Of a stretch of 39,193 nucleotides of DNA, positions 16,288 to 23,592 are shown piece after piece (the first letter of the stretch is position 1; every line of letters begins with the position of its first letter). Below the pieces are notes generated by a model that saw nothing but the letters and a program-made list of their open reading frames with translations, made no database searches and was not told the DNA's origin. The position numbers and the translations under genes were made by a program. The stretch comes from Acidobacteriaceae bacterium. Its GTDB lineage: Bacteria; Acidobacteriota; Terriglobia; Bryobacterales; Bryobacteraceae. The stretch lies in assembly GCA_903970405.1 (NCBI GenBank), contig CAJCIT010000205.1, forward strand, positions 1-39,193, written 5' to 3'.

Positions 16288-17623
16288 GCACGGCGATTTC
16301 AGTGAGGGTGGCCAGGGGCAACTTAACTTTAAGCGTAGTGCCGAGTCCCGGGTGCGAGTCGACATCGAATGAGCCGCCGAGGTGCCGAACCCGCTCCTCC
16401 ATCCCCAACAAGCCCAAACCGCGCACCCGCTGCGGATCGAAGCCGCTCCCGTCGTCTTGAATGCTCAAGTGAATCTGGTTGGATTCAGCCCGAATCGCTA
16501 CCTGCACGGTGCTGGCTCGCGCGTGCCGCGAGCAATTGTTCAAGGCCTCCTGGACCACCCGGTAGATACAGGTTCTGTGTTCCTCCGGCAATTCGTCAGC
16601 CAGTTCGCCGGCGGCTACCTGGACTCGCAGGCCAGTCCGCCGGGCGATCTCGCGTCCCTGCCAGTTCAGGGCGGGCACAAGCCCGAAATCGTCCAACATG
16701 GATGGCCGCAGCAGCAATGCCATGTTACGAATCTCATCGAGCCCTATTCTGGCTTGCGCGCGCACGCATTCCAAACGCGCCCGAACGGGCTCGCCGGGTC
16801 CGAGGTCAAGCAGATTTTCGGCTTCCATTAGAATGGCGGAAAACTTCTGCGCCGCTTCATCGTGTAACTCGCGCGATAATGAGCGCCGCTCGTCTTCCTG
16901 GGCGCGTAAGAGTTTCGCCGAAAGTTCCCGCAGGCTCGCCTTGGCCGCGACGCTTTCACTCAGCCTTCTGCTTGCTTCGGCTTCCAACCTCAGCAGATAG
17001 TGAATAGTAAATGCCGCCAGTAATGCGCCGCTCAGAAAAGTGAGGCCGTCGACCAGTCCGAGTATCGACTGCAGACGGCCAAACCGCTGTCCGAGTTGTT
17101 CATTCCCGCGTTTCAACGACAGTTCGTTCAGCTCAGCGATCCGGTCGGCGATTTGGAGCATTGAAGTCCGGCGCGGCACGAGTTCGTCGTAAAAAAAGGC
17201 GTACTCGAACTTGGCTCGTTCCGCCGGGCCCCAACGAAAGGTTCGATCCAACACCTGCCAGTAGTCTTCAATTTGCTTTTCGAGGGCGTGGAAGGGCTTC
17301 ACTTCTTCTGGTCCAAGTGAGCGAGCGTACGTTTGAAGGGAGGATTCGCTTTCCTTCCGAAGGGCTGTCAGCGCCGAACGCTGCGCGATGGATCCATCCG
17401 GCGCCGGCGCCAGAAGATAATCGCGGGCGAAGGTTCCTGAAAGATAGATGGCGGAACGAATCTGTTCCAGAGTTTGGCTGCGAGATAAGAAATGCGCTTG
17501 TAGGCCGGCATCTCCGCTCCTCAATCCGCGTAATAGGAACAGAGACCCCACCGCGCTCAGAGCCATTAGAAACAGCAGGCCGCCGAAACCTGCCACCATC
17601 ACGAGCCTTGGACGCCATCGCAT
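16280..17623 (-). CDS. Membrane sensor histidine kinase, NarX/HisKA_3 class
   Basis: The 447-residue kinase has a first transmembrane helix (about 9-31), a periplasmic helical region of about 150 residues resembling four-helix-bundle (CHASE3/4HB-like) sensors, and a second helix (about 190-210). A dimerisation/phosphoacceptor segment follows, EDERRSLSRELHDEAAQ, with H254, and then an HATPase domain (EALNNCSRHA, DDGSGFDP, GLGLLGMEERV). It pairs with the overlapping response regulator. The sensed signal cannot be deduced. It is divergent from pal, 132 bases away. Confidence 0.94.
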   Translation of the reverse strand: MRWRPRLVMVAGFGGLLFLMALSAVGSLFLLRGLRSGDAGLQAHFLSRSQTLEQIRSAIYLSGTFARDYLLAPAPDGSIAQRSALTALRKESESSLQTYARSLGPEEVKPFHALEKQIEDYWQVLDRTFRWGPAERAKFEYAFFYDELVPRRTSMLQIADRIAELNELSLKRGNEQLGQRFGRLQSILGLVDGLTFLSGALLAAFTIHYLLRLEAEASRRLSESVAAKASLRELSAKLLRAQEDERRSLSRELHDEAAQKFSAILMEAENLLDLGPGEPVRARLECVRAQARIGLDEIRNMALLLRPSMLDDFGLVPALNWQGREIARRTGLRVQVAAGELADELPEEHRTCIYRVVQEALNNCSRHARASTVQVAIRAESNQIHLSIQDDGSGFDPQRVRGLGLLGMEERVRHLGGSFDVDSHPGLGTTLKVKLPLATLTEIAVHA

Positions 17624-17755
17624 CGCTTACCACTCTACAGATACCGCCGCGTGGAAAGAATACAGTCTCGACGGGATTGCCCGGCAGCCAACGCGGCGCT
17701 ATGGTTGGATCAGTGAGTTTGGAAACCTGGAGAAAACCTCCCTGGAGAAAAGATC

Positions 17756-18340
17756 ATGGATAGACGTGTCTTCATCGCCTTTGTGTTCGCGGCACTCGGC
17801 CTGATGTCCGCCGGTTGCACAAAGAAGGTTGTCGCGAGAGCGCCCGCGCCCGCCCCGGTTACCGCGGCCGCTGCCCCGGCTCCTGCCGCGCCAGTTGTCC
17901 GGCCCGCTCCGGCGCCTGAGCGCCAAGTGGCATCAACGCGTTCCGATCAGCCCGATGCGGCAACTAAAGCGCGAATTCAGGATCTGCTGAATCGAATCCA
18001 AGACGCCTATTTCGACTACAACAAGGCGAGTATTCGAAGCGATGCACAGACAACGCTATCCGCCGACGCGAAGACATTGTCTGACATTATCCGGCAGTAT
18101 CCGGCTTATAAACTGACGATCGAAGGCTTCTGTGACGAGCGAGGTTCGGACGAATATAACATCGCCCTCGGCGACGCTCGCGCCAAACAGGCCAAGGATT
18201 ACCTCATTGTGCTCGGGTTGCCGGCCGCGCAATTGCTGACAGTCAGCTTCGGCAAGGAGCACCCGGTCTGCACCGAACATACGGAATCGTGCTGGCAAAA
18301 GAACCGGCGCGCACATATCACGCAAGAGCAACCATCTTAG
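17756..18340 (+). CDS. pal: Peptidoglycan-associated lipoprotein (Pal/OmpA family)
   Basis: The 194-residue protein has a lipoprotein signal with C21 as the acylated cysteine (LMSAGC), an Ala/Pro-rich tether, and an OmpA-like peptidoglycan-binding domain (about 80-190: AYFDYNKASIRSDA, GFCDERGSDEYNIALGDARA, then NRRAHI). Pal links the outer membrane to peptidoglycan in the Tol-Pal system. No tol genes are in the window. It has a GGAG site shortly before the ATG. The next gene starts 43 bases downstream and may share the transcript. Confidence 0.9.
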   Translation: MDRRVFIAFVFAALGLMSAGCTKKVVARAPAPAPVTAAAAPAPAAPVVRPAPAPERQVASTRSDQPDAATKARIQDLLNRIQDAYFDYNKASIRSDAQTTLSADAKTLSDIIRQYPAYKLTIEGFCDERGSDEYNIALGDARAKQAKDYLIVLGLPAAQLLTVSFGKEHPVCTEHTESCWQKNRRAHITQEQPS

Positions 18341-18383
18341 TGGTTAGATTTTCAAATCGACTGATTCAAGGAGGAGATAGACA

Positions 18384-18905
18384 ATGAATCGAAAAATGTT
18401 TCTCGCCGCTATTGCCGGGTTCTGCCTGACGAGCCTCGGTTTGGCGGGCGACACGAAGGGCAATCTGTCCAGTGTTGACAAGCAGTTCATGAAAATGGCC
18501 GCTGTAGCCGATATGAAGGAGGCGCATATAGGCGAAATGGCGGAGAACCAGGCCGCGGCTCAGGATGTGAAGGACTTCGGGGCCACGCTGGTGAAGGATC
18601 ATACGGAGGCTTATCAAGAGCTTTCCGCATTGGCCGCGAAGACGGGCGTTGAGATTCCCAAAGGTATCAACGCCGCCAAGGACAGCGAGGTGGTTCCCCT
18701 AGAGGCGCTCAAGGGAAAACGATTCGACCGCAAGTTCACCCTGGACGAGGTGCAGGCGCACTCACAAGCGATCGCGGCGTTTAAACGGGAAGCCGATCAC
18801 GGACAGAATGCCGACGTGAGAGGCTACGCCAGCAAAATGCTGCCCACCTTACAGGAACATCTTCGCCGCGCCGAGGATCTTGAAAAGAACAGCAAGCATT
18901 CGTAA
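18384..18905 (+). CDS. Exported DUF4142 protein
   Basis: The 173-residue protein has a signal peptide (ending near GLAGDTKG) and a helical DUF4142 domain: FMKMAAVADMKEAHIGEMA, then VKDFGATLVKDHTEAYQEL and a C-terminal HLRRAEDL. DUF4142 is a ferritin-like four-helix family of unknown function, usually periplasmic. A strong GGAGGAG precedes the ATG. It follows pal on the same strand and ends at an intrinsic terminator 28 bases on, so pal and this gene look like one two-gene unit. Confidence 0.9.
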   Translation: MNRKMFLAAIAGFCLTSLGLAGDTKGNLSSVDKQFMKMAAVADMKEAHIGEMAENQAAAQDVKDFGATLVKDHTEAYQELSALAAKTGVEIPKGINAAKDSEVVPLEALKGKRFDRKFTLDEVQAHSQAIAAFKREADHGQNADVRGYASKMLPTLQEHLRRAEDLEKNSKHS

Positions 18906-18932
18906 GAGCGAACCATTGTTATTGAAGATACT

Positions 18933-18970
18933 GACCGATGGCGCGAATCGATTCGCGTCATCGGTCTTTT
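18933..18970 (+). terminator. Intrinsic terminator after the pal-DUF4142 unit
   Basis: GACCGATGGCGCGAA (18933-18947) pairs with TTCGCGTCATCGGTC (18952-18966) around a TCGA loop. That is fifteen pairs with one G-U, followed by TTTTCTGTT. This is a strong rho-independent terminator for the plus-strand genes, placed before the convergent parvulin gene. Confidence 0.92.
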
Positions 18971-19015
18971 CTGTTAGGGTCGCACCTTTGTGGAAGGGTG
19001 GCGTCGGGCCATTTG

Positions 19016-20167
19016 CTAGTGCTTGTCCCGATTTGCCAGAATGCTCTGAGCGAAGTAGTTCACCACCTTCGCCTCATTCCGCGAGCTTTCGATATAGGCG
19101 TCGCGCCACAACTGATCGCGCAGATTGAATAGTGAGGAGCGAATGTCCTCCTGCACGCGCGGGTCATTGAGCTGCCGCTCTCCCGCCGCCTCCTTGGCAA
19201 TCACCTTGATGAGGCGATACCCTTCAGCCGTGTGAATCACGGGGGTGATTTGCCCGGAAGGCGCCGTCATGATCACCCGCCGCAGCTCCGGAGCGGCATT
19301 GTTCAGCGCCGATTCCGGAATGAAGCCCATATCGCCGCCGTTGGCCGCCGACCCCGGGTCTTCCGAGTAATTCTGCGCCAGCACCGCGAAGTCATCGCCC
19401 TGCCGCAGCCGCATCGCAATCATCTCAATCTTCTTCTTCGCCTGCTCCTCGTTCTGCGCTTTATCGGCCTTCAGGTTGTGAACGTTGGTGCCGGCGATGG
19501 GTGTCACCAGAATCTGCGCCAGATGCACGCGCGCTTCCGCCACGTTGTAGCTGGCCTTATTCGCGTTGTAGAGGTTCGCCACATCCTGATCGGAAATGGA
19601 GATATGCGATCCAATCTCTTTGTTGAACAGCTTCTGGATGCTCAGCTCTTTGCGGATCTGCGCTTTGAAGTCGCTCTCCGTCATTTTCCGCGCCTGCAAT
19701 TGCTTCAGAAAGTCTTCCTTTCCGTAAGGCGCGTGCAGCTCGTTGTAGCGGGCTTCCACATCCGCGTCCACAGCCAGCAGGCCTGCCTTCTCAGCTCGCT
19801 GCAAGAGAATTTCTTTATCGATCAGCCCGCGCAGGATCTCCAGCCTCAAAGCCATTCCCTGGTCGGCAGGCTGATTGCCGGCCATTGCGTTCGGCTGTAT
19901 TGCTATTTCGCGGTCCAGGTCAGCATACGTGATCGGGCGCCCATTGACGGTTGCCGCCACATCATGTGAAACCAGCGTCTTGCAGGCTGTAAGAACCAGC
20001 AGCATTCCCAGCACCGCGAAAGCGCTGTAGGGCAGCCGAGCCACTCCTGCAGAGCCGCGACCGTCGGAGAGCGGCCGGTTGGCAGAACTGGACCGACACC
20101 GCAGTCGCTCCCTGACGGTCGCGGCTCGGTCGGCCTGGGCGCGACTGTCTGTTTCCTCTCTACTCAT
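19016..20167 (-). CDS. SurA-like parvulin peptidyl-prolyl isomerase lipoprotein
   Basis: The protein has a SurA-type N-terminal chaperone region (ATVNGRPITYADLDREI, then KEILLQRAEKAGLL) and one rotamase domain (ARVHLAQILVT, FAVLAQNYSEDPGSAANGGDMGFI, GYRLIKVI). It should fold or escort outer-membrane proteins in the periplasm. The start is uncertain. The ATG at 20167, four bases after etfA, gives 383 residues, but 42 Arg/Ser-rich residues from a repeat element then precede the signal sequence. The GTG at 20044 gives a normal lipoprotein signal, with LTAC as lipobox, and leaves the repeat in the leader. It is probably co-transcribed with etfBA. Confidence 0.88.
   Translation of the reverse strand: MSREETDSRAQADRAATVRERLRCRSSSANRPLSDGRGSAGVARLPYSAFAVLGMLLVLTACKTLVSHDVAATVNGRPITYADLDREIAIQPNAMAGNQPADQGMALRLEILRGLIDKEILLQRAEKAGLLAVDADVEARYNELHAPYGKEDFLKQLQARKMTESDFKAQIRKELSIQKLFNKEIGSHISISDQDVANLYNANKASYNVAEARVHLAQILVTPIAGTNVHNLKADKAQNEEQAKKKIEMIAMRLRQGDDFAVLAQNYSEDPGSAANGGDMGFIPESALNNAAPELRRVIMTAPSGQITPVIHTAEGYRLIKVIAKEAAGERQLNDPRVQEDIRSSLFNLRDQLWRDAYIESSRNEAKVVNYFAQSILANRDKH
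20052..20127. repeat. Inverted-repeat copy of the dispersed GAGCCGCGACCGTC element
   Basis: Arms at 20052-20073 and 20106-20127 are inverted copies matching at 20 of 22 positions around a 32-base loop, able to form a long GC-rich hairpin. The same arm occurs singly at 22090-22111 and in degenerate form at 1416-1438, so this is a REP-like family. It sits between etfA and the parvulin coding region, where it could tune mRNA stability or expression. Read through in frame it encodes an RAATVRERL and PLSDGRGS peptide. Confidence 0.75.
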
Positions 20168-20171
20168 CTCC

Positions 20172-21149
20172 CTACGCTTTCGCCTTCTTGATCGCCGCCG
20201 TCAGAGCGGGCACCACTTGAAATAGATCGCCTACGATGCCGTAATCGGCTACCTCAAAGATGGGCGCATTCTCATCGGAATTGATGGCCACCACTGTCTT
20301 CGCGCCTTTCATCCCCACCAGGTGCTGAATCGCCCCTGAAATCCCAACCGCAAAATAGACTTTCGGCGCCACCGTCTGTCCGGAGCTGCCCACCTGCCGC
20401 TCCATCGGCAGCCAACCGTTATCGCAAATCGGCCGCGATGCCGCCAGTTCCGCGCCCAGCGCGTCCGCCAGCGCTTCCACCAGCGGCAGGTTCTCCTTCT
20501 CCTTGATCCCGCGTCCCACCGACACAATCATGTCCGCCGAAGAGAGATCCACTGACCGCTGGGCCTCTCGGAACGGAGCCTCCGGTTTGGTGCGAATGTC
20601 ACGCGCCTCAAGCTCCACTCGGAACGCTTCCACCTCACCCTTGGCGCCGCTCGCCTCAGCGGCGCGAAACGCTCCGGCCTGCAGTGACACGAACTCCGCG
20701 CCGCCGGCGTTGGATGACACATCCGCATTCAGTTTCCCTTGAAACAACTGACGTACAAAGCGTGGATGTCCGCCGTCCATCTTTATGTCCACCGCATCGC
20801 TTACCAGGGCGCGCCCGAACCGCGTAGCCAGCTTCGGCGCAAAATCGCGAACCTGGTACGTATGCGGAAACAGCACGACCGCCGGTTGCTTCGCCCGGAT
20901 CAGTTGCTCCAGCGCTTTCGTGAATCCGTCCGGCGTGTATTCACGCAGCAACTCGTGCTCCACTGTATAAGTCTTCGCGGGGCCGAAGGCGGCCACCGTT
21001 TCGGCAACCTCCGCCACGTCATGCCCCAACACCGCTGCTTCCAGGGCGACGCCCATGCCATCGGCTACCTTCGCGCCGCCCGCCAGCGTCTCAAGCGACA
21101 TCCGGTTCAGCCCGCCCGCGCGCTGTTCCACAATCACCAGAACGCTCAT
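20172..21149 (-). CDS. etfA: Electron transfer flavoprotein, alpha subunit
   Basis: The 325-residue subunit holds the FAD of the ETF heterodimer, which passes electrons from acyl-CoA and other dehydrogenases to the quinone pool. The FAD-binding C-terminal half is complete: VSVGRGIKEKENLPLVEALA, RQVGSSGQTVAPKVYFAVGI, SGAIQHLVGMKGAKTVVAIN and DENAPIFEVADYGIVGDLF. Its ATG overlaps the etfB stop by four bases. An acyl-CoA dehydrogenase partner is not in the window. Confidence 0.96.
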   Translation of the reverse strand: MSVLVIVEQRAGGLNRMSLETLAGGAKVADGMGVALEAAVLGHDVAEVAETVAAFGPAKTYTVEHELLREYTPDGFTKALEQLIRAKQPAVVLFPHTYQVRDFAPKLATRFGRALVSDAVDIKMDGGHPRFVRQLFQGKLNADVSSNAGGAEFVSLQAGAFRAAEASGAKGEVEAFRVELEARDIRTKPEAPFREAQRSVDLSSADMIVSVGRGIKEKENLPLVEALADALGAELAASRPICDNGWLPMERQVGSSGQTVAPKVYFAVGISGAIQHLVGMKGAKTVVAINSDENAPIFEVADYGIVGDLFQVVPALTAAIKKAKA

Positions 21150-21913
21150 AAGACCCTCGCTTCAAACTTCAACTTCTCCACCAGTTGCGCCGCCACTTGC
21201 TCCGGCGCGCCTGTCAGAATCTGGCTTTGCTTCGACCGCGCCGGCAGGTAGACGCGTTCAATCGCGGCCCGCCCCAGCTCAAGGCCCAAGCTCGCGGCCA
21301 GGATGGTCTCCACCGGCTTCATCTTCGCTCTCTTGATTCCCATCAACGTGGCGTATCGCAGCTTCTTAATGCCCGATTGAATAGCCAATACGGCGGGCAT
21401 TGGCAGCGTCACGTACTGGAACCAGCCGTCTTCGAGTTCGCGTTTCACACGCAGCGCCCCGTCCAACACCTCCACCTGCATAATTATCGTGGCGTGGGCG
21501 TATCCCAGTAACTCCGCCAGCACCACGCCCGTCTGGCCGTACCCCAGATCGTCCGATTGCAAACCCGTCAAAATCAAATCAGGTGCTTCGTTCTTCACCG
21601 CGTGCCGCAGCAGCCGTGCCGTGCTCAGCGCGTCCAGCACCGCATCCTCCGGCAGCACCAGATGAATGCCCCGATCCGCGCCTTTCGCCAGGGCTTCGCG
21701 AATCGTGGACCCGGCGCGTTCCGGCCCGGCGCACACCACCACCACTTCTCCGCCTTGCGCGTCTTTCAACTGCAGCGCCTCTTCCAGGGCGAAGGCATCG
21801 GGCTCATTAATCTCATAGCTGAGATCCGAATCGTCCAGCCATTTTCCGCCGCTCGCTACGCGGAGGTTTGAGTCGCGCGCCGGCACCTGCTTCACCGATA
21901 CGATAATTTTCAT
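21146..21913 (-). CDS. etfB: Electron transfer flavoprotein, beta subunit
   Basis: The 255-residue subunit shows the usual ETF-beta features: MKIIVSVKQVPA at the start, NEPDAFALEEALQLKD, the nucleotide-loop region VVCAGPERAGSTIREALAKG, and DLILTGLQSDDLGYGQTGVVLAELL followed by ATIIMQVEVLDG. It binds AMP and docks the dehydrogenase. It is the first gene of the etfB-etfA-parvulin run. No strong promoter was seen in the gap upstream, which holds a repeat copy. Confidence 0.96.
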   Translation of the reverse strand: MKIIVSVKQVPARDSNLRVASGGKWLDDSDLSYEINEPDAFALEEALQLKDAQGGEVVVVCAGPERAGSTIREALAKGADRGIHLVLPEDAVLDALSTARLLRHAVKNEAPDLILTGLQSDDLGYGQTGVVLAELLGYAHATIIMQVEVLDGALRVKRELEDGWFQYVTLPMPAVLAIQSGIKKLRYATLMGIKRAKMKPVETILAASLGLELGRAAIERVYLPARSKQSQILTGAPEQVAAQLVEKLKFEARVL

Positions 21914-22231
21914 GGAGTACGTCAGCCGCCGTATTTATTCAGACCTGCCGTGAGGCGTGGCCGAGAGCGGGAAGGCCCGTCCAGGGGCTTTAGGCTGTGT
22001 TCCCTTTATTCTACGGGGTCAGGTTGGTGTAGGATTCACTGCAAGGTTACGCGGGCTCTTGGCCGTGACGTGCGGCGGCCGCCCCAACTGAGCCGCGACC
22101 GTCAAGGAGCGACCGGTTGTGTGCCGGGCACGTCTGGGCGTTCCCACTTACCCCTTTCTGAACCGCGCGCGCAAGCAAACGGGCAAACGCACGGCCCTGC
22201 GCCGAACCGGCCATGTCCGGTCTACCTCGGT
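21914..22231. other. 318-base gap with a repeat copy, no gene seen
   Basis: Between etfB and vapC there is no convincing coding frame. The gap contains one arm of the dispersed repeat (22090-22111). Near 22218-22247 there are three imperfect 10-base units of the CGGTCTA/CGGTCCGA type. Small frames here only translate the repeat (a DGRGSV peptide) and are not genes. Confidence 0.6.
22090..22111 (+). repeat. Single-arm copy of the dispersed GAGCCGCGACCGTC element
   Basis: These 22 bases differ by one substitution from the right arm (read in reverse) of the element at 20052-20127, and the match continues into the following CCGGTT shared with that copy's left flank. It is intergenic. No inverted partner was found nearby. 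Confidence 0.7.
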
Positions 22232-22636
22232 CTAACCCGGTCCGATCCAATCCAAATTCAAACCCGTCACCGACCGAAACTCCGGGTCCCCCGTAACCAG
22301 CGGGCAGTTATGTTTGTGAGCGAGTGCCGCCGCAAACGCGTCCGCAAACGATATGGGGAACTGCCCTTTGAGTGTCGCGGCGCTCCAAAGGTCCTCCAGC
22401 GCCGGTACTTCAATTGTTATCGGCAAGGCGCCACTCGCCGCCCGCCAGCGCTCCGCAAGACTTTCACTCCGAAGCTTGCGAAGGACATAGTAGACCTCGC
22501 CCACGTTGATGGCGCTCATCAAAAGGCGCGCCGTTCCCGTCTCGCCCTCTCCCAGCCACCGGGTCACTGCTTCGCCAGGCGCTCGGCCGGAGATCCACTC
22601 CATGATGGCCCAGGAATCAAGGACGCGCGTCTTCAC
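22232..22636 (-). CDS. vapC: VapC-type PIN-domain toxin ribonuclease
   Basis: The 134-residue protein has the PIN-domain acidic quartet D7, E47 (NVGEVYYVL), D99 (SFADAFAAALA) and D117 (VTGDPEF), which binds Mg2+/Mn2+ for RNA cleavage. VapC toxins cut tRNA or rRNA when freed from their antitoxin. It overlaps the upstream antitoxin gene by 20 bases, the usual type II toxin-antitoxin arrangement. The target is not predictable. All catalytic residues are present, so it is probably active. Confidence 0.92.
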   Translation of the reverse strand: MKTRVLDSWAIMEWISGRAPGEAVTRWLGEGETGTARLLMSAINVGEVYYVLRKLRSESLAERWRAASGALPITIEVPALEDLWSAATLKGQFPISFADAFAAALAHKHNCPLVTGDPEFRSVTGLNLDWIGPG

Positions 22637-22865
22637 GTTCGCGCTCCTGCTTCTTGTAGGCCGCGAAGGCGCTCATCAGATCCGGTTCCTGACCCGGCTC
22701 AGCACCGGCGCCTTGCAGTTTCTTCCAAGCCGGATCCTTTGACAGGATGATGGCCTGGCCGCGGACCTCAAGCGTGAGCTTGGTTCCCGCCAATAGGTTC
22801 AGAGCATTGCGCACTGTCTTCGGAATGGCGATCTGGCCTTTTGAGGAGACGGTGATCTGTTCCAT
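22617..22865 (-). CDS. vapB: AbrB/SpoVT-type antitoxin of the VapBC pair
   Basis: The 82-residue protein starts with a swapped-hairpin AbrB domain (ITVSSKGQIAIPKTVRNAL, then GTKLTLEVRGQAIIL). Its charged C-terminal tail, AFAAYKKQEREREDARP, would wrap and inhibit the PIN toxin. It should also repress its own operon, and a palindrome lies eight bases before its start (22873-22889). It is translated before vapC, with overlap. Confidence 0.92.
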   Translation of the reverse strand: MEQITVSSKGQIAIPKTVRNALNLLAGTKLTLEVRGQAIILSKDPAWKKLQGAGAEPGQEPDLMSAFAAYKKQEREREDARP

Positions 22866-22872
22866 ACAAGAA

Positions 22873-22889
22873 TCTTACCACAGGTAAGA
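22873..22889. promoter_or_regulatory. Palindromic operator candidate for vapBC
   Basis: TCTTACC (22873-22879) and GGTAAGA (22883-22889) form a perfect inverted repeat around ACA, immediately upstream of the vapB ATG at 22865. Position and symmetry fit an autoregulatory site for an AbrB-type antitoxin dimer. Binding is inferred. Confidence 0.55.
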
Positions 22890-22931
22890 CAAATTGGACT
22901 AGTTACGTCTCAGAAGCCGCTGGCCACGGGA

Positions 22932-23342
22932 TCACGAAGCAGACCTCAGGGACACAAGAAGTTCGACCCGGCTGGACCCACGTTTCAGATGGACTGATAC
23001 CAGACCCCCGTCTTCCGTCAAGTTAAATTGACGGTAGAAATCAAAGGTTAGCTGTTCTGCTTGAGGAGCGGAGGCCCGGGCTTGCTTCCCGAGCGTCTCG
23101 ACGCGTATTTTGTATCCGAGGTATTCGAACTCGAAGCCGAGTTCTACGCACGCCTGGAAAAGGAGCTCTACCCTGGCCTTAGCCCTCCTACCTTTTGCAT
23201 CGTCGTTAATGTAGGTATTGAGCGTCCTCCTTTCCGTGCCCATTCGTCTAGCGGCCTCAGCGTACCGCATCGGCTTGTTGTCCAGAAAGGACCTGAGGGC
23301 GTCCCCGAATGCACGGGCAAAGTCTTCCGACGATAAGTCCAT
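22932..23342 (-). CDS. Small helix-turn-helix protein
   Basis: The 136-residue protein has an N-terminal HTH-like segment: PMRYAEAARRMGTERRTLNTYIND (about residues 24-47), with the AEAARRMG and RRTLNTYI helices of a Cro/XRE-like fold. A C-terminal half with beta-strand character follows (FEFEYLGYKIRVETLG, LVSVHLKRGSSRVELLVSL). I do not recognise a named family. Its start codon lies eight bases from the large palindrome at 23350-23394, so it probably binds there and controls itself and the divergent pyrF gene. The promoter predicts a near-leaderless transcript. Confidence 0.7.
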   Translation of the reverse strand: MDLSSEDFARAFGDALRSFLDNKPMRYAEAARRMGTERRTLNTYINDDAKGRRAKARVELLFQACVELGFEFEYLGYKIRVETLGKQARASAPQAEQLTFDFYRQFNLTEDGGLVSVHLKRGSSRVELLVSLRSAS

Positions 23343-23349
23343 AAGCCAG

Positions 23350-23394
23350 TGTCCATTATATTTGACAATCGGGGATGGTCAAATATAATAGACA
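23350..23394. promoter_or_regulatory. Palindromic back-to-back sigma-70 promoters
   Basis: Two 17-base arms (23350-23366 and 23378-23394) are inverted copies with a single mismatch (C54/A90 positions) around an 11-base loop. On the plus strand this makes TTGACA (23362-23367), 16 bases, then TATAAT (23384-23389). On the minus strand it makes TTGACC (23382-23377), 16 bases, then TATAAT (23360-23355). The predicted starts are near 23396 (toward pyrF) and 23348 (toward the HTH gene, leader of about six bases). The same palindrome could serve as the HTH protein's operator. Confidence 0.8.
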
Positions 23395-23592
23395 CACCGT
23401 GCGCTCAACTGCGTCTCGACCACGCGACAAGAAAAACGGCCAAGAGTCTGGTCAGTTTTTGTAGCGAGTAGGGCCTGTTAGAATGGGGGGTTTCTTGATG
23501 GTTACCAACATCAAACACCGGCTATTCGGCGCAAGTACAACACAAAGAATCTCATTCTTAGCATTCTCCGAGGGAATCGAGGTCGGCGTCAC

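Noticed and set aside
22047..22250. Minus-strand ORF with a DGRGSV peptide
   Set aside because: It is a translation of the dispersed repeat, not a gene.
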